49,766 nucleotides of DNA from JANOXC01 sp031418215 (GCA_031418215.1 JANOXC010000162.1:1-49766); one strand, 5' to 3'. Numbered from the stretch's first letter, positions 1 through 8,789 are shown. Numbers and translations: made by a program. Notes: generated by a model not told the origin, from the sequence alone.

Positions 1-199
1 GAAGTCTCTAATAGCCAACGAAGCAAGTCTGGCAAATTTGTTAGGCACGCATTAAGAAATGTAATTGAATTGAACAGTTAACAAAATCGTTAACACTTTT
101 TGTAAAATTTCATTAAATTTGATAAAATAAAATTTGGGTCACGTTTGGGTCACAAATAAAAATACATACTGTTTAAAGGGCTTTAAATAGGGCATTGTA
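1..199. other. Gene-free left end, probable end of an integrated element
   Basis: No convincing gene is visible. Short open frames run in from the left edge (one stops at 79-81, another at 53-55), but neither has a recognisable motif, so I cannot say whether one is the 3' end of a real gene. The stretch is very AT-rich and contains the TTTGGGTCAC direct repeats. It ends at a tRNA-Ala-like sequence. Repeats for recombinase binding beside a tRNA 3' end are the usual arrangement at the edge of an element inserted by a tyrosine recombinase. That reading is inference, because the integrase itself would lie outside the window. Confidence 0.4.
133..153 (+). repeat. Two direct copies of TTTGGGTCAC, 11 bp apart
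   Basis: TTTGGGTCAC is at 133-142 and again at 144-153, so the copies repeat about once per helical turn and lie on one face of the DNA. They are 47 bp before the tRNA-like segment. The arrangement resembles arm-type or excisionase sites near the attachment core of integrative elements. It could also be an operator. Function is inferred from position only. Confidence 0.5.
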
Positions 200-260
200 G
201 GAGATTTTAGGCTTGCATGGCATGCAAGAGGTCGTCGGTTCGACTCCGATATTCTCCACC
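200..260 (+). pseudogene. tRNA-Ala(GGC)-like segment without D-arm; candidate attachment site
   Basis: Positions 211-260 match the 3' part of a tRNA-Ala. There is an anticodon stem CTTGC/GCAAG (212-216 and 224-228) around loop ATGGCAT with anticodon GGC, a variable loop, a T-stem GTCGG/CCGAT with loop TTCGACT (234-250), then ATTCTCC, A and CC. The D-arm is absent: only TTAG lies between GGAGATT (200-206) and the anticodon arm. GGAGATT can pair with ATTCTCC at 6 of 7 positions. Either the segment is the 3' tRNA part left at the edge of an element that recombines in the anticodon arm, or it is a tRNA gene that lost its D-arm. A functional D-armless bacterial tRNA is unlikely. Confidence 0.6.
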
Positions 261-269
261 CTGATAATC

Positions 270-301
270 AAAGCCTTGCAAAGAAATTTGTAGGGCTTTT
301 G
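270..301 (+). terminator. Rho-independent terminator after the tRNA-like segment
   Basis: AAAGCCTTGCAAA and TTTGTAGGGCTTT form a 13-bp stem with two G-T pairs around a short GAA-containing loop, followed by TTTT. It begins 10 nt after the tRNA-like 3' end, where a tRNA terminator is expected. It was presumably inherited from the original tRNA-Ala gene. Confidence 0.6.
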
Positions 302-456
302 TATTACATATAGATATAAATAAAGAATTATTATGCCGCCTTTCCCTATTACCTAAAGAAGCCCTTTAAAAGGCTTACGTTTGGGGGGGCCTGTTAAAAT
401 AATTTATTCCTAATTTTTTTAAATAAACACACTAATAAAACAGATCGTATCTGCGA
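302..456. other. Spacer before the polysaccharide genes
   Basis: No gene is seen. The spacer holds an inverted repeat AAGCC/GGCTT around CTTTAAAA (359-376) that could end the leftward transcript, although no strong T-tract follows on that strand. A run of seven G lies at about 385-391. The rest is AT-rich. Confidence 0.4.
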
Positions 457-1596
457 CTAATAAGCCTTCTCTGTCCCATCCTTTTCTCCTATCCTTGTAT
501 CGTCAGCTATACTTATTTGTTTTTTTCGTGTGGTGTAAAAGAAAAAAGCGAGCATGCCGAAGAAATAAAGTGCAAAGAATAAGGTATATCTATGCTGCCA
601 AGCCACTGATAAAAAATTTTCAATCATTAAATTAAGTGAAAAAGAGCAAATTGCCAATGCAACAAAAACTAATGCAACTTGCCTGTCGCTCAAACCCAAG
701 TATGCAAGACTATGTGTTGTATGGTCTTTCCCTCCCACAAAAGGTGATTTTCCTTTTGAAAGTCTGTTAAAAACAACTACAGTAGTATCTAGAATAGGTA
801 AAATAAAAGTCATGACCGCCGAAGTAACTAATTTGCCTGTCGCAGGGGAATTGGAAATGCTGTACGGATCATTCCAAAAATAGATCACTCCCATAGCTGC
901 CAGAAAAACACCAAGAAATTGAGAGCCTGTATCCCCCATATACATTTTTGATGGATGCCAATTATACCATAAAAAGGCAATTAAAGAAGCCAATACACCA
1001 AGCAATGCCAGGAAATGAATATTGCCAAGATCATGATGCAGCAATATTTTAACAATAGTATTTACTATTATGCCCGAAGCCACTATAGTAGTAATGCCAT
1101 CCATGTTATCGAGCATGTTCACAGAATTCATAATTCCAACTACCCAAAAAAGTGTAAGAAAATCATTTAACATCCAGGACGAGCTAATGTTTATCACAAT
1201 ACCTGATGCAATTAAAATTATACCGCAAAGTAATTGTATCCCGAATTTCAGAAAAGGTTTGGTGTCGTATGCATCATCTGCCAATCCGATAAGAAATCCT
1301 GATGCACAAGACAATAACAAACCCACAAAGGCATAATGATAGAGCCCTTCTGTTGGGTTAAACAATACAGTATAACTTGCAATGCTTAACAGAAAAACAA
1401 TGTAAAATGTAATTCCTCCTACCGATGGCTTGGACAATGCTCCCCATCGTATAACAGTGCCGTCAGTATTATTTCGAATTCCCAGCGTATGGAAAAACCG
1501 TAAGAATAACCCATTAATTAATATAGAAAAAGTAATGGCAGCAATAAAAAAGACTATATATATAACTTCAAAATGATCTTTGATAAATTCTTTCAT
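457..1596 (-). CDS. Polyprenyl-phosphate sugar-1-phosphate transferase, MraY/WecA superfamily
   Basis: A 379-residue integral membrane protein with about ten hydrophobic segments. It should transfer a UDP-linked HexNAc-1-phosphate to undecaprenyl phosphate, the first membrane step of surface polysaccharide assembly. Superfamily motifs are present: DDAYD at about 107-111 followed by TKP, NMLDNMDG at 160-167, MYMGDTGS at about 218-225, and the cytoplasmic His-containing loop GGKDHTTHSLAYLG at 288-301. The genetic context (Wza, Wzc, RmlC) argues for WecA/TagO-type initiation of a capsule or O-antigen rather than MraY in cell-wall synthesis. ATG start. It is the last visible gene of the minus-strand operon, 12 bp after rfbC. 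Confidence 0.9.
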   Translation of the reverse strand: MKEFIKDHFEVIYIVFFIAAITFSILINGLFLRFFHTLGIRNNTDGTVIRWGALSKPSVGGITFYIVFLLSIASYTVLFNPTEGLYHYAFVGLLLSCASGFLIGLADDAYDTKPFLKFGIQLLCGIILIASGIVINISSSWMLNDFLTLFWVVGIMNSVNMLDNMDGITTIVASGIIVNTIVKILLHHDLGNIHFLALLGVLASLIAFLWYNWHPSKMYMGDTGSQFLGVFLAAMGVIYFWNDPYSISNSPATGKLVTSAVMTFILPILDTTVVVFNRLSKGKSPFVGGKDHTTHSLAYLGLSDRQVALVFVALAICSFSLNLMIENFLSVAWQHRYTLFFALYFFGMLAFFFYTTRKKQISIADDTRIGEKDGTEKAY

Positions 1597-1608
1597 TGTT
1601 ACTGTTTG

Positions 1609-2154
1609 CTAAAACCTATTCTCACAATTTTTAAGCGTGGTCAGTTGCAAGTCTTTTTCCGATACGATTGGGGTTTCTAACGGCCATTCAATTGATAAGT
1701 CCTTATCATTCCAAATTATACCACTCTCCGCTTGCTTGTTATACAGTTGGGTACATTTATATAGAAACACGGTATTATCTTCCAAAGTTAAGAAGCCATG
1801 GGCAAAACCAGGAGGAATCCATAACATAAATTTATTTTTCCCATTAATTTCCATTTTTAATGACTGTCCAAAAGTTGGAGAATTAGGCCTGATATCAATT
1901 ATTACATCAAAAACACTACCACTCACCACCCTGATCAATTTACCCTGAGCAAATGGAGGATTTTGAAAATGCAGGCCCCTCAAGGTACCTGTTTTTGACA
2001 ATGACTGGTTATCCTGAACAAAACCAATTTCAAGCCCTTCTTTTTGGAATGCTCCAGCATTGAAGGTTTCGTAAAAATAACCTCTCTCATCTTCAAAAAC
2101 ACGCGGCTTGATCAATACCGGACCTTCTATGTCAAATCGGATCAATTCCATCAT
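1609..2154 (-). CDS. rfbC: dTDP-4-dehydrorhamnose 3,5-epimerase
   Basis: 181 residues, the usual length for RmlC. The cupin enzyme epimerises C3 and C5 of dTDP-4-dehydro-6-deoxyglucose on the way to dTDP-L-rhamnose. The family signatures are clear: DERGYFYE near 22-29, RGLHFQ with the catalytic His at about 62, and IPPGFAHGF with a second His at about 119. Its ATG (2152-2154) directly abuts the TAA of the tyrosine kinase gene (2155-2157), so the two are probably translationally coupled. rmlA, rmlB and rmlD are not in the window, so either they are elsewhere or this protein makes another 3,5-epimerised deoxysugar. Confidence 0.93.
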   Translation of the reverse strand: MMELIRFDIEGPVLIKPRVFEDERGYFYETFNAGAFQKEGLEIGFVQDNQSLSKTGTLRGLHFQNPPFAQGKLIRVVSGSVFDVIIDIRPNSPTFGQSLKMEINGKNKFMLWIPPGFAHGFLTLEDNTVFLYKCTQLYNKQAESGIIWNDKDLSIEWPLETPIVSEKDLQLTTLKNCENRF

Positions 2155-4584
2155 TTATGCTTTCTTTCCAAAGAAGTCTCTCATTCTTGTAAACAAGTTT
2201 GCCGGTTTATCGTCGTCTTCATAGTAACCATAACCATAACTATATCCATATCCATATCCATATCCATAGCTGTACCCATAACCATAACCATACTTTACCC
2301 GCGACATTTCCACACCATTTAAAATTACAGAAATGTTTTTTATCTTATTATCATTCATCAGTTTATTTATCTGAACAATAAACATTTTACGAGAATAATT
2401 GGCCCTTAATATATATAAGGGGTAATCGGCCCTTTGAATGACAGGAATTCCATCGATAACAATTCCTACCGGAGGTGTATCACAAATGATAATATCATAT
2501 TTAGTCTTAAGGGATTCAATTAACTGATCCATTCGTGGATTAATGATCAACTCGGCTGGATTTGGAGGGATAGGCCCAGCGGTGATGAAATCCAGATTTG
2601 GCAGCGTGCTGTGCATAATACAGTCTTCTACTTTGTCTCTTCCAATTAAAATCGTACTCATTCCATGATTATTCTCCACATTAAACCCGATGTGAATTTT
2701 TGGTTTCCGCATATCGAGATCGAGAATTACAACTCTCTTTCCTGAAAAAGCAATGACTCCTGCAAGGTTTATGGCAATGAACGTCTTTCCTTCACCGGAA
2801 ATAGTGGAGGTAACTGCCATCACTTTTGCCCCTTCTTCAAGGGAGATAAATTGCATATTGGTACGAATGGAACGAAAAGCTTCTGAAATAACTGATTTTG
2901 GATTTTTGTCTACAAGTAATTGAGAAACCGGAATCTCCCGTTTATATTTTGGAATAATTCCCAACATTGCCGCATCTGTATAAATTCCCACTTCCTCCAA
3001 TGCATTGATTTCATTATATAATAAGTAACGTGTTAATATCAGGATAAAACTTGCTAAAAAACCAACCATAAAACAAGCACTGATAATAAGAGAACGATTG
3101 GGAGATACCGGAGAAGAATTATATCTTGCTTCTTGAAGAATAATATGTTGTGGTACATAACCTGCCTTGGTAATAGAAAACTGTGCCTTCTTCTCCAGTA
3201 ATAATGAGTAAAATTTTTCATTAATATTAAAAAATCGTTGTAACCTGCCATAAGTTGCCTGTTGTTCAGGAATTCTGTTGAACTTCCCCTCATAGCTCTT
3301 CGTTTGTATCTTTAATATCCGCTGCCTAGTCACCAAACGGGCTTCCTCATTTGTTATAATATGCTTAAGCAATTCTTTTTGATTGACAATTTTCTGATCG
3401 ATAATTTTATATATATCACTGTTAGCTGTGCTCTGCGTCCTGATCACATCTCTTTCTTCCATCATCTGCCTAAGTCTTTCAAGATGTGGCAAAACTTCAT
3501 TCCCCTGGGTATTACCACTTATTGTTAAAATAAATTCCATTAGGTCAGCTTTTTGGTCAATATCAAACCTGATCTGTTTATACAAATCAAGTTGATAATT
3601 TACCTGCTCCAGTTCCACTTGCAACGCCTTCATCCTTTCCATAACATCGTTCACAGCGAGCTCCGGCGAAATGATTTTATTGCTTAGTTTAAATTGTTCC
3701 AAAGAAGATTCGCTGTTGCTTAAATCAACTTCAATAGAACCAATTGTTTTGTCAATAAATTCAAGAATTTTACTGGTTGCTTCAGAACTTTTTTCAACAT
3801 CATATTTAATAAATTCTAAAGAGACCGCCTGAATAATGTCAGCCGCTTTGTAATTGTTTTCATCCCTTATTTTAATTTGTATTGTTTTTGCATCTAAGTT
3901 TAAAGGTGCTACAATAAGGCTATTTACAACCTGTTCGGATACAACTGCTTTATTATTTAAGATAAAAAAGTATGCATCTTTCTTCAGTTCAACCTGATGC
4001 GACTTAATCTGTTTAAAATCAATAATCCCAATGCGCATATCCACACGTGGAGTAGAAAACCACTGATTGACTTGAAAAGTAGCAGTGTTTCTTTCATGAT
4101 CATTAATTGGATAATTCAAAGTGAGGGTTTTCTGATCGTTAAAATCTATATTAAAGCGACTTTCAAGAACACTGGAATCTTTAATTTGATACTCCACTAT
4201 AAAAGGTGTTTGCTTATACAATTCGTAATTCAGCACAGCCCCTTTGGAAAAATACCCTACGCTTATGGGTAATCTACTTAAAGCCCTATCAACAATTATC
4301 TTTGATTTTATCAATTCAATATCACCTGCGATCTTGTTGTTATCATAATTCATTTCATTTGAATTACTTAAATCATCCAACACATTCCCAGCTTTACTGT
4401 CAACGGAAAGTTTAATTATACTGTACGCCTCAAAAAGAGGAGCAGTATAACGAAGTACGAGCACCGCCACAAGGGTTGATAGAAACATAAAAGTTAAAAA
4501 CCACCATGCATTTTTACGTGCTATGGTGATAAATAGCTTTAAATCAAAATCTTCATTTATAGGGGAAACCTGCTTACGAGGCAT
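2155..4584 (-). CDS. Wzc-type polysaccharide co-polymerase and tyrosine autokinase
   Basis: 809 residues. A Wzz-type chain-length domain carries a first membrane segment near 30-50 and a long coiled-coil periplasmic part. The second membrane segment, at about 498-520, follows the Pro-rich SPVSPNRS stretch. The cytoplasmic BY-kinase domain has Walker A ISGEGKT (near 593-600), Walker A' ILDLDMRKP (near 620) and Walker B IIICDTPP (near 700). The C-terminus has a tyrosine cluster, an alternating Gly-Tyr run with 13 Tyr at about 765-789, then EDDD. In this family the kinase phosphorylates its own Tyr tail, and cycling controls polymer length and export together with the Wza-like partner encoded just upstream. 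Confidence 0.93.
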   Translation of the reverse strand: MPRKQVSPINEDFDLKLFITIARKNAWWFLTFMFLSTLVAVLVLRYTAPLFEAYSIIKLSVDSKAGNVLDDLSNSNEMNYDNNKIAGDIELIKSKIIVDRALSRLPISVGYFSKGAVLNYELYKQTPFIVEYQIKDSSVLESRFNIDFNDQKTLTLNYPINDHERNTATFQVNQWFSTPRVDMRIGIIDFKQIKSHQVELKKDAYFFILNNKAVVSEQVVNSLIVAPLNLDAKTIQIKIRDENNYKAADIIQAVSLEFIKYDVEKSSEATSKILEFIDKTIGSIEVDLSNSESSLEQFKLSNKIISPELAVNDVMERMKALQVELEQVNYQLDLYKQIRFDIDQKADLMEFILTISGNTQGNEVLPHLERLRQMMEERDVIRTQSTANSDIYKIIDQKIVNQKELLKHIITNEEARLVTRQRILKIQTKSYEGKFNRIPEQQATYGRLQRFFNINEKFYSLLLEKKAQFSITKAGYVPQHIILQEARYNSSPVSPNRSLIISACFMVGFLASFILILTRYLLYNEINALEEVGIYTDAAMLGIIPKYKREIPVSQLLVDKNPKSVISEAFRSIRTNMQFISLEEGAKVMAVTSTISGEGKTFIAINLAGVIAFSGKRVVILDLDMRKPKIHIGFNVENNHGMSTILIGRDKVEDCIMHSTLPNLDFITAGPIPPNPAELIINPRMDQLIESLKTKYDIIICDTPPVGIVIDGIPVIQRADYPLYILRANYSRKMFIVQINKLMNDNKIKNISVILNGVEMSRVKYGYGYGYSYGYGYGYGYSYGYGYYEDDDKPANLFTRMRDFFGKKA
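2219..2290. repeat. 6-bp tandem repeat encoding the Gly-Tyr kinase tail
   Basis: On the plus strand the sequence is a run of CCATAN/CCATAT-type hexamers. On the coding strand these read as alternating GGN and TAT codons with two Ser interruptions. The run can change length by replication slippage in steps of one Gly-Tyr dipeptide without a frameshift, and so could vary the number of phosphorylatable tyrosines between strains. Confidence 0.8.
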
Positions 4585-4594
4585 CTGTAATTAA

Positions 4595-5386
4595 TTAATT
4601 TTTTGTTACTGTACCGCCAACAAGAATGTTATAAATGAGAAGTAAACTAGTAAGAATGCCCGCAATAGGTGCAATCTCGCCAAGCACCTTCTGCGAAATC
4701 CTTGGTGTAGGTTCCACATAAATGATATCATTGGCTTGTAACATCATATTGCTTTGTTTCATCCCTTCTATTGTTCCAAGATTAATGAGCATTACTTGTG
4801 GATTATGTGTGTCGCCGCGTATTAGTTTAATCTTTTTCGCTTTACCTGTTGAGGAAACTCCACCGGCCAGGGCCAGCGCTTCAATTAGGGTAGTGTTTTC
4901 GTTTTGGATATTAATAACCCTGCCCGCTCCACCTGCACCCGGAAAAACCATTACCCTTCTGTTTAACACCTGAATGGTCACAAAAGGTTTGATATAAAAG
5001 GTACTGTATTGTTGTTCCAACATTTTTTCTGCTTCTCGAACTGTCATGTCTTTAACTTTAACCTTACCAATTATTGGAAGTTTAATAAAGCCATCCGGTT
5101 CAACACTAAATGAGATAAATACCCTTGTATTTGATTGAGAGCTCCCTCCGCCAGTTGTAGAGGTCAAAGAACTTGATACAGTAGTGAGATCAACCAGTTT
5201 TTGACCGTCATTTGAGTAAACGCTAAAACCAATAATATCATTTGGCCCAATACGATACTCTACATTTCCAATAGTTTGATCAACCGAATAGGGATAATCC
5301 TTTGGGGTTCTGAACATCACATCAGAATTGATATTGCAGGACGAAATCAGTATCATAATGACAAAGACCCAAGATAATTGCTTCAT
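4595..5386 (-). CDS. Wza-type outer-membrane polysaccharide export lipoprotein
   Basis: 263 residues. A lipoprotein signal ends at ILISSC with the lipid-modified Cys at 17. The Poly_export domain begins at YRIGPNDIIGFSVY. An SLBB domain follows (VFPGAGGAGRVI and ALAGGVSSTGKA), and a C-terminal hydrophobic helix (IAPIAGILTSLLLIYNI) would cross the outer membrane as in Wza. It should form the export channel paired with the Wzc-like protein, whose gene begins 10 bp downstream. The start is the ATG at 5386, two codons inside a frame that could open with TTG. A TAnnTTTG box 30 nt upstream fits this start. Confidence 0.88.
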   Translation of the reverse strand: MKQLSWVFVIMILISSCNINSDVMFRTPKDYPYSVDQTIGNVEYRIGPNDIIGFSVYSNDGQKLVDLTTVSSSLTSTTGGGSSQSNTRVFISFSVEPDGFIKLPIIGKVKVKDMTVREAEKMLEQQYSTFYIKPFVTIQVLNRRVMVFPGAGGAGRVINIQNENTTLIEALALAGGVSSTGKAKKIKLIRGDTHNPQVMLINLGTIEGMKQSNMMLQANDIIYVEPTPRISQKVLGEIAPIAGILTSLLLIYNILVGGTVTKN

Positions 5387-5415
5387 AACCAAATAATTGT
5401 TTTTTATGGACAGAA

Positions 5416-5423
5416 CAAACCTA
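5416..5423 (-). promoter_or_regulatory. -7 promoter box for the wza-wzc-rfbC-transferase operon
   Basis: On the minus strand this reads TAGGTTTG, a full match to the Bacteroidota TAnnTTTG element. It lies 30 nt before the ATG at 5386, which places the likely transcript start at about 5409. I see no clear -33 TTTG. A promoter here would separate these four genes from the glycosyltransferase upstream. Confidence 0.5.
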
Positions 5424-5539
5424 CATGATTTTTTCCGAATAGACCGCTCCTAGCTGAAAAAATCATGGGGCTACTATTTAACTTGTTGCGAATATGATTT
5501 TGAAAAGGAAAAACGTTTTGACTTACCCTATAGTTAGCC

Positions 5540-6742
5540 CTACACCTTTTCTTGCTTTTCCGATAACAGTTGATTGTATAGCCGTTCCATATCTTCAACC
5601 AGTCGCATATAATGAAACTTCTTCTCTACAAAAGGCCATCCTTTGACGGAAAAGCTGCTTCTAAGATCATTATTATTAATTAGCAATAACAACTTCTCAA
5701 CCAAAGCCTGCTGATCATTGTCGGGGACCAGGAATGCCGTCTCATTTTCCAATACTACATCCCGAATACCACCCACATTGGTACTTACAATTGGCTTACC
5801 CGCTGCCTGTGCTTCAATTAAACTTACCGGAGTTCCTTCATTGAATGAAGTAAGCACGATGAGGTCCAATCCTGCAAGCGCCCATTCAATATTTTTGATC
5901 CATGAAGTAAATGTAATCAACGCATTCTCTGTGCTGCTTTCTAATCCTTGATATGGGATTGATTCAAGACGGCACAATTCCTCTAGTTGCATCCTTTCCT
6001 CACCATCACCAATAATAAAAGCATGGAACTTAATAGTAGTCAATTGTTGTAATTGCTTGATTGATCTTATAAATAAAGGATGATTTTTTACCGGAACGAG
6101 TCGGCCTATAATACCAATAGCCACAGTATCATCATTCAAATGGTATTGATTTCGAAATGTTTTCCGTTGCTCTTCCTGATGGTTCCTAAAACGTAATAGA
6201 TCAAATCCTAATGGTACTATTTTTATTTTCTCAGTATTGCAGATTTTATATTGATTGACCAACTCTTCCTTCTGTGATTCACTAATAGCTATTATAGCCG
6301 TTGATTTCGCTGCAAGATATCTTTCGACAGTAAGAAATAGTTGCGTTTTCACTTTTCCGAAATAGGAATGAAAAACATGTCCATGAAAAGTATGAACAAT
6401 TACAGGAACCTTTTCATGGGCAGCAGCAAGCCGTCCCAACGTGCCAGGCTTCGCGGCATGCGTATGAACTATGTCTGGTTTAAAATCTTTAATTAATTTA
6501 CGAATGCTCCGATAAGCTTTGTAATCGGCGGCGGCATTTAGCTCCCTTTTCATTTCAGAAATATACACAGGTTTTAAACCGAGTTGCTCAACGATATATT
6601 CAGAACTTTCTTCAGACTCATCCTTCATACCAGCTACTAATAATGTTTCATATCCGGGCGTTAAGAATGCGCTCAGGTATGCCGCATTATAGGTGGGTCC
6701 ACCTAAATTCAATCGATTAATAATTCGCAATATCCGTGGCAT
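5540..6742 (-). CDS. Glycosyltransferase family 4 (GT-B fold)
   Basis: 400 residues. The N-terminal Rossmann domain has the Gly-rich loop NRLNLGGPTYN. DIVHTHAAKPGTLGRLAA and HTFHGHVF follow, as in CapM/WbnK-like retaining transferases. The C-terminal domain has VPLGFD, GIIGRLVPVKNH and the nucleotide-sugar E-x7-E motif EGTPVSLIE near 300-310, then GGIRDVV. It probably adds a sugar to the polyprenyl-linked repeat unit at the inner face of the membrane. Donor and acceptor cannot be read from the sequence. The start chosen is the ATG at 6742 (MPRILRI); a TTG two codons upstream is less likely. About 150 bp separate it from the genes on each side. Confidence 0.88.
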   Translation of the reverse strand: MPRILRIINRLNLGGPTYNAAYLSAFLTPGYETLLVAGMKDESEESSEYIVEQLGLKPVYISEMKRELNAAADYKAYRSIRKLIKDFKPDIVHTHAAKPGTLGRLAAAHEKVPVIVHTFHGHVFHSYFGKVKTQLFLTVERYLAAKSTAIIAISESQKEELVNQYKICNTEKIKIVPLGFDLLRFRNHQEEQRKTFRNQYHLNDDTVAIGIIGRLVPVKNHPLFIRSIKQLQQLTTIKFHAFIIGDGEERMQLEELCRLESIPYQGLESSTENALITFTSWIKNIEWALAGLDLIVLTSFNEGTPVSLIEAQAAGKPIVSTNVGGIRDVVLENETAFLVPDNDQQALVEKLLLLINNNDLRSSFSVKGWPFVEKKFHYMRLVEDMERLYNQLLSEKQEKV

Positions 6743-6896
6743 GATCAATTAAAAAATGTAAAAATACTTTAATAAGAGAAGGTGGCTAATATATATATTC
6801 AAATAAATATGGCAAAGGTTTTTTAGGGGAATTGGTATCTTAATTTACTGATGTGTTCATAAGAGCGTCTATTAAGCGGAGATTTATGAAAAATAA

Positions 6897-8789
6897 TTAA
6901 ACAAAATATTTTTTGTACCAATGTTGAAAAACGAGTAACGCCCAAATGCGACCGGCCATTTCTCCCGGATGAGATGAAAACAATTTTGCTTTCATTCGTT
7001 GCACTTCTTGCAGATTAAATAATCCCTGCATCTTGATAAAATCGTCATTTAAAAGTTCTTCTGTAATTAGTGATTTCAATTCATTATTAAACCAACTAAG
7101 CAAAGGAACTTCAAATCCTTTCTTGGATCTGTTGTATATCTCCGAAGGGAGCACACTTCTGAACGCGTCTCTAACAACTTTTTTCTGCGCTGCTTTGTCA
7201 ATTTTATGGTTACTAGATAATTGAAAGGCATAATCCACAACTTCTTTATCAATAAACGGATTTCGGACTTCAAGACTGTTGGCCATACTCATCAGATCCA
7301 CCTTTACCAACATGTCGCCCGGAAGAACTAGTTGCATATCGGCCTTAAATACCGTGTTAATATCATCGGTGTCAAGTTCCTGAATATACTTGCGTCGTAT
7401 GCTTTGGTAAGAACTTCCTGTAGGTGATAAAATCAGTGCATCTGTTTCCGTTTTGACGGCAACGCTGCACCATTGCCAATAGCGATCACCGACATTTAAT
7501 GCAGCACCATTGGAAAACCGTTGCAACTGTCGCAATTTATTTGAAATTTTCCCATCACGTGATCCTTTAAAATGCATAAATAATGGAGCAACTGACTTTA
7601 ATAAATAGGTGACTGTCCGATGATGTTGCAAGAGCCATTCGGCGCGGTGCTTTTGATATCCGCCAAAAAGTTCATCGGCACCATCACCCGACAAAGCAAC
7701 TGTTACTCTGCTGCGTGCCTCTTTGCACAATATATATACGTTGAGTGCTGAAGAATCGGCAAATGGCTCATCCAGATAATCAAGCATGTTAAACAAATGT
7801 TGCAACAGGTCATCTGCAGTCAGTTTAAACGAATGATGATTTGTTTTAAGCTTCGACGCAACTAATTCAGCATATTGCGTTTCGTCAAATTGAGGTGCAT
7901 CTTTAAAACCTATAGAAAAAGTACTTAACCCTTTTACATGTCGAGCAGCCAATGCAACTATTACCGATGAATCGAGACCCCCGCTCAGAAAAGCGCCTAA
8001 TGGAACATCACTGACCAATCTCCTCTGTACTGATTCATCTAATAATTTTGAAACCTGTTTACATGCATCATCATAGTCGATTTTTTGCAAATCACCGGGT
8101 TTGCTAAATGGAATTTTGTAATATGTAATCTCTTTCGGAATTATTCTTTCCTTCAGCGAAATTAACAAATAGGCCCCCGGGCTAAGTTTCTTCACATTTT
8201 TTAAAATTGATACATCGGGAGGTAAATAATTTAATTGAAAATAAAGATGCATTGCATCCTGATTAAGCTCCTTCGGTAATCCCATTGCAAATAAAGCTTT
8301 CATTTCAGAGGCAAAAAACAATTTATCATTGTCATAATAATAAACCAGGGGTTTTACACCAATCCGGTCGCGAGCAATAAATAAATTTTTCTCTAAATCA
8401 TCATAAATAGCAAGTGAAAAAAAACCATTTACCTTTTCTAAACAAGAAGCTCCTTCTTGTATATATAAATTCAACAACACTTCTGTATCGCTATGGGTAC
8501 TAAATAGGACTCCCTTTCTCTCTAATTCTTTTTTATGAATTTGATAATTGAAAAACTCTCCATTAAAAACAATTTGATATCGTCCGCTGGCGTCAGTCAT
8601 TGGTTGTGAGGCAGCATGCGATGTATCAATTATGCTCAACCGGCGATGCCCAAGTGCTATCTCATCATTTATATATATGCCTTTATCATCCGGACCACGT
8701 TTCGCCAGGCAGTCAGTGGCCGCATCAATTTTATTTAGGTAAGCTCTTGCTTCATTGCTAAAAGCTACAATACCTGCAATACCACACAT
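6897..8789 (-). CDS. asnB: Glutamine-hydrolysing asparagine synthase-type amidotransferase
   Basis: 630 residues. An N-terminal class II glutaminase domain starts MCGIAGIV with the nucleophilic Cys at 2. A synthetase domain has the ATP-pyrophosphatase loop SGGLDSS near 266 and SGDGADELFGGYQKH, which is typical of the asnB/WbpS group. The family either makes asparagine or amidates sugar carboxylates during polysaccharide synthesis. Its position between a glycosyltransferase and a large secreted protein fits the second role, but the sequence alone does not decide. It begins 8 bp after the 1472-residue protein gene, so the two are probably cotranscribed. Confidence 0.87.
   Translation of the reverse strand: MCGIAGIVAFSNEARAYLNKIDAATDCLAKRGPDDKGIYINDEIALGHRRLSIIDTSHAASQPMTDASGRYQIVFNGEFFNYQIHKKELERKGVLFSTHSDTEVLLNLYIQEGASCLEKVNGFFSLAIYDDLEKNLFIARDRIGVKPLVYYYDNDKLFFASEMKALFAMGLPKELNQDAMHLYFQLNYLPPDVSILKNVKKLSPGAYLLISLKERIIPKEITYYKIPFSKPGDLQKIDYDDACKQVSKLLDESVQRRLVSDVPLGAFLSGGLDSSVIVALAARHVKGLSTFSIGFKDAPQFDETQYAELVASKLKTNHHSFKLTADDLLQHLFNMLDYLDEPFADSSALNVYILCKEARSRVTVALSGDGADELFGGYQKHRAEWLLQHHRTVTYLLKSVAPLFMHFKGSRDGKISNKLRQLQRFSNGAALNVGDRYWQWCSVAVKTETDALILSPTGSSYQSIRRKYIQELDTDDINTVFKADMQLVLPGDMLVKVDLMSMANSLEVRNPFIDKEVVDYAFQLSSNHKIDKAAQKKVVRDAFRSVLPSEIYNRSKKGFEVPLLSWFNNELKSLITEELLNDDFIKMQGLFNLQEVQRMKAKLFSSHPGEMAGRIWALLVFQHWYKKYFV

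Noticed and set aside
1..81. Open frame entering from the left edge as a possible integrase C-terminus
   Set aside because: Only 26 codons, no tyrosine-recombinase motif, and another frame is also open at the edge.
200..260. Functional tRNA-Ala or tmRNA end
   Set aside because: There is no D-arm, which bacterial elongator tRNAs require, and the anticodon arm with GGC rules out a tmRNA end.
2199..2381. Plus-strand open frames rich in His and Ile around 2044-2381
   Set aside because: They are antisense readings of the Gly-Tyr hexamer repeat.
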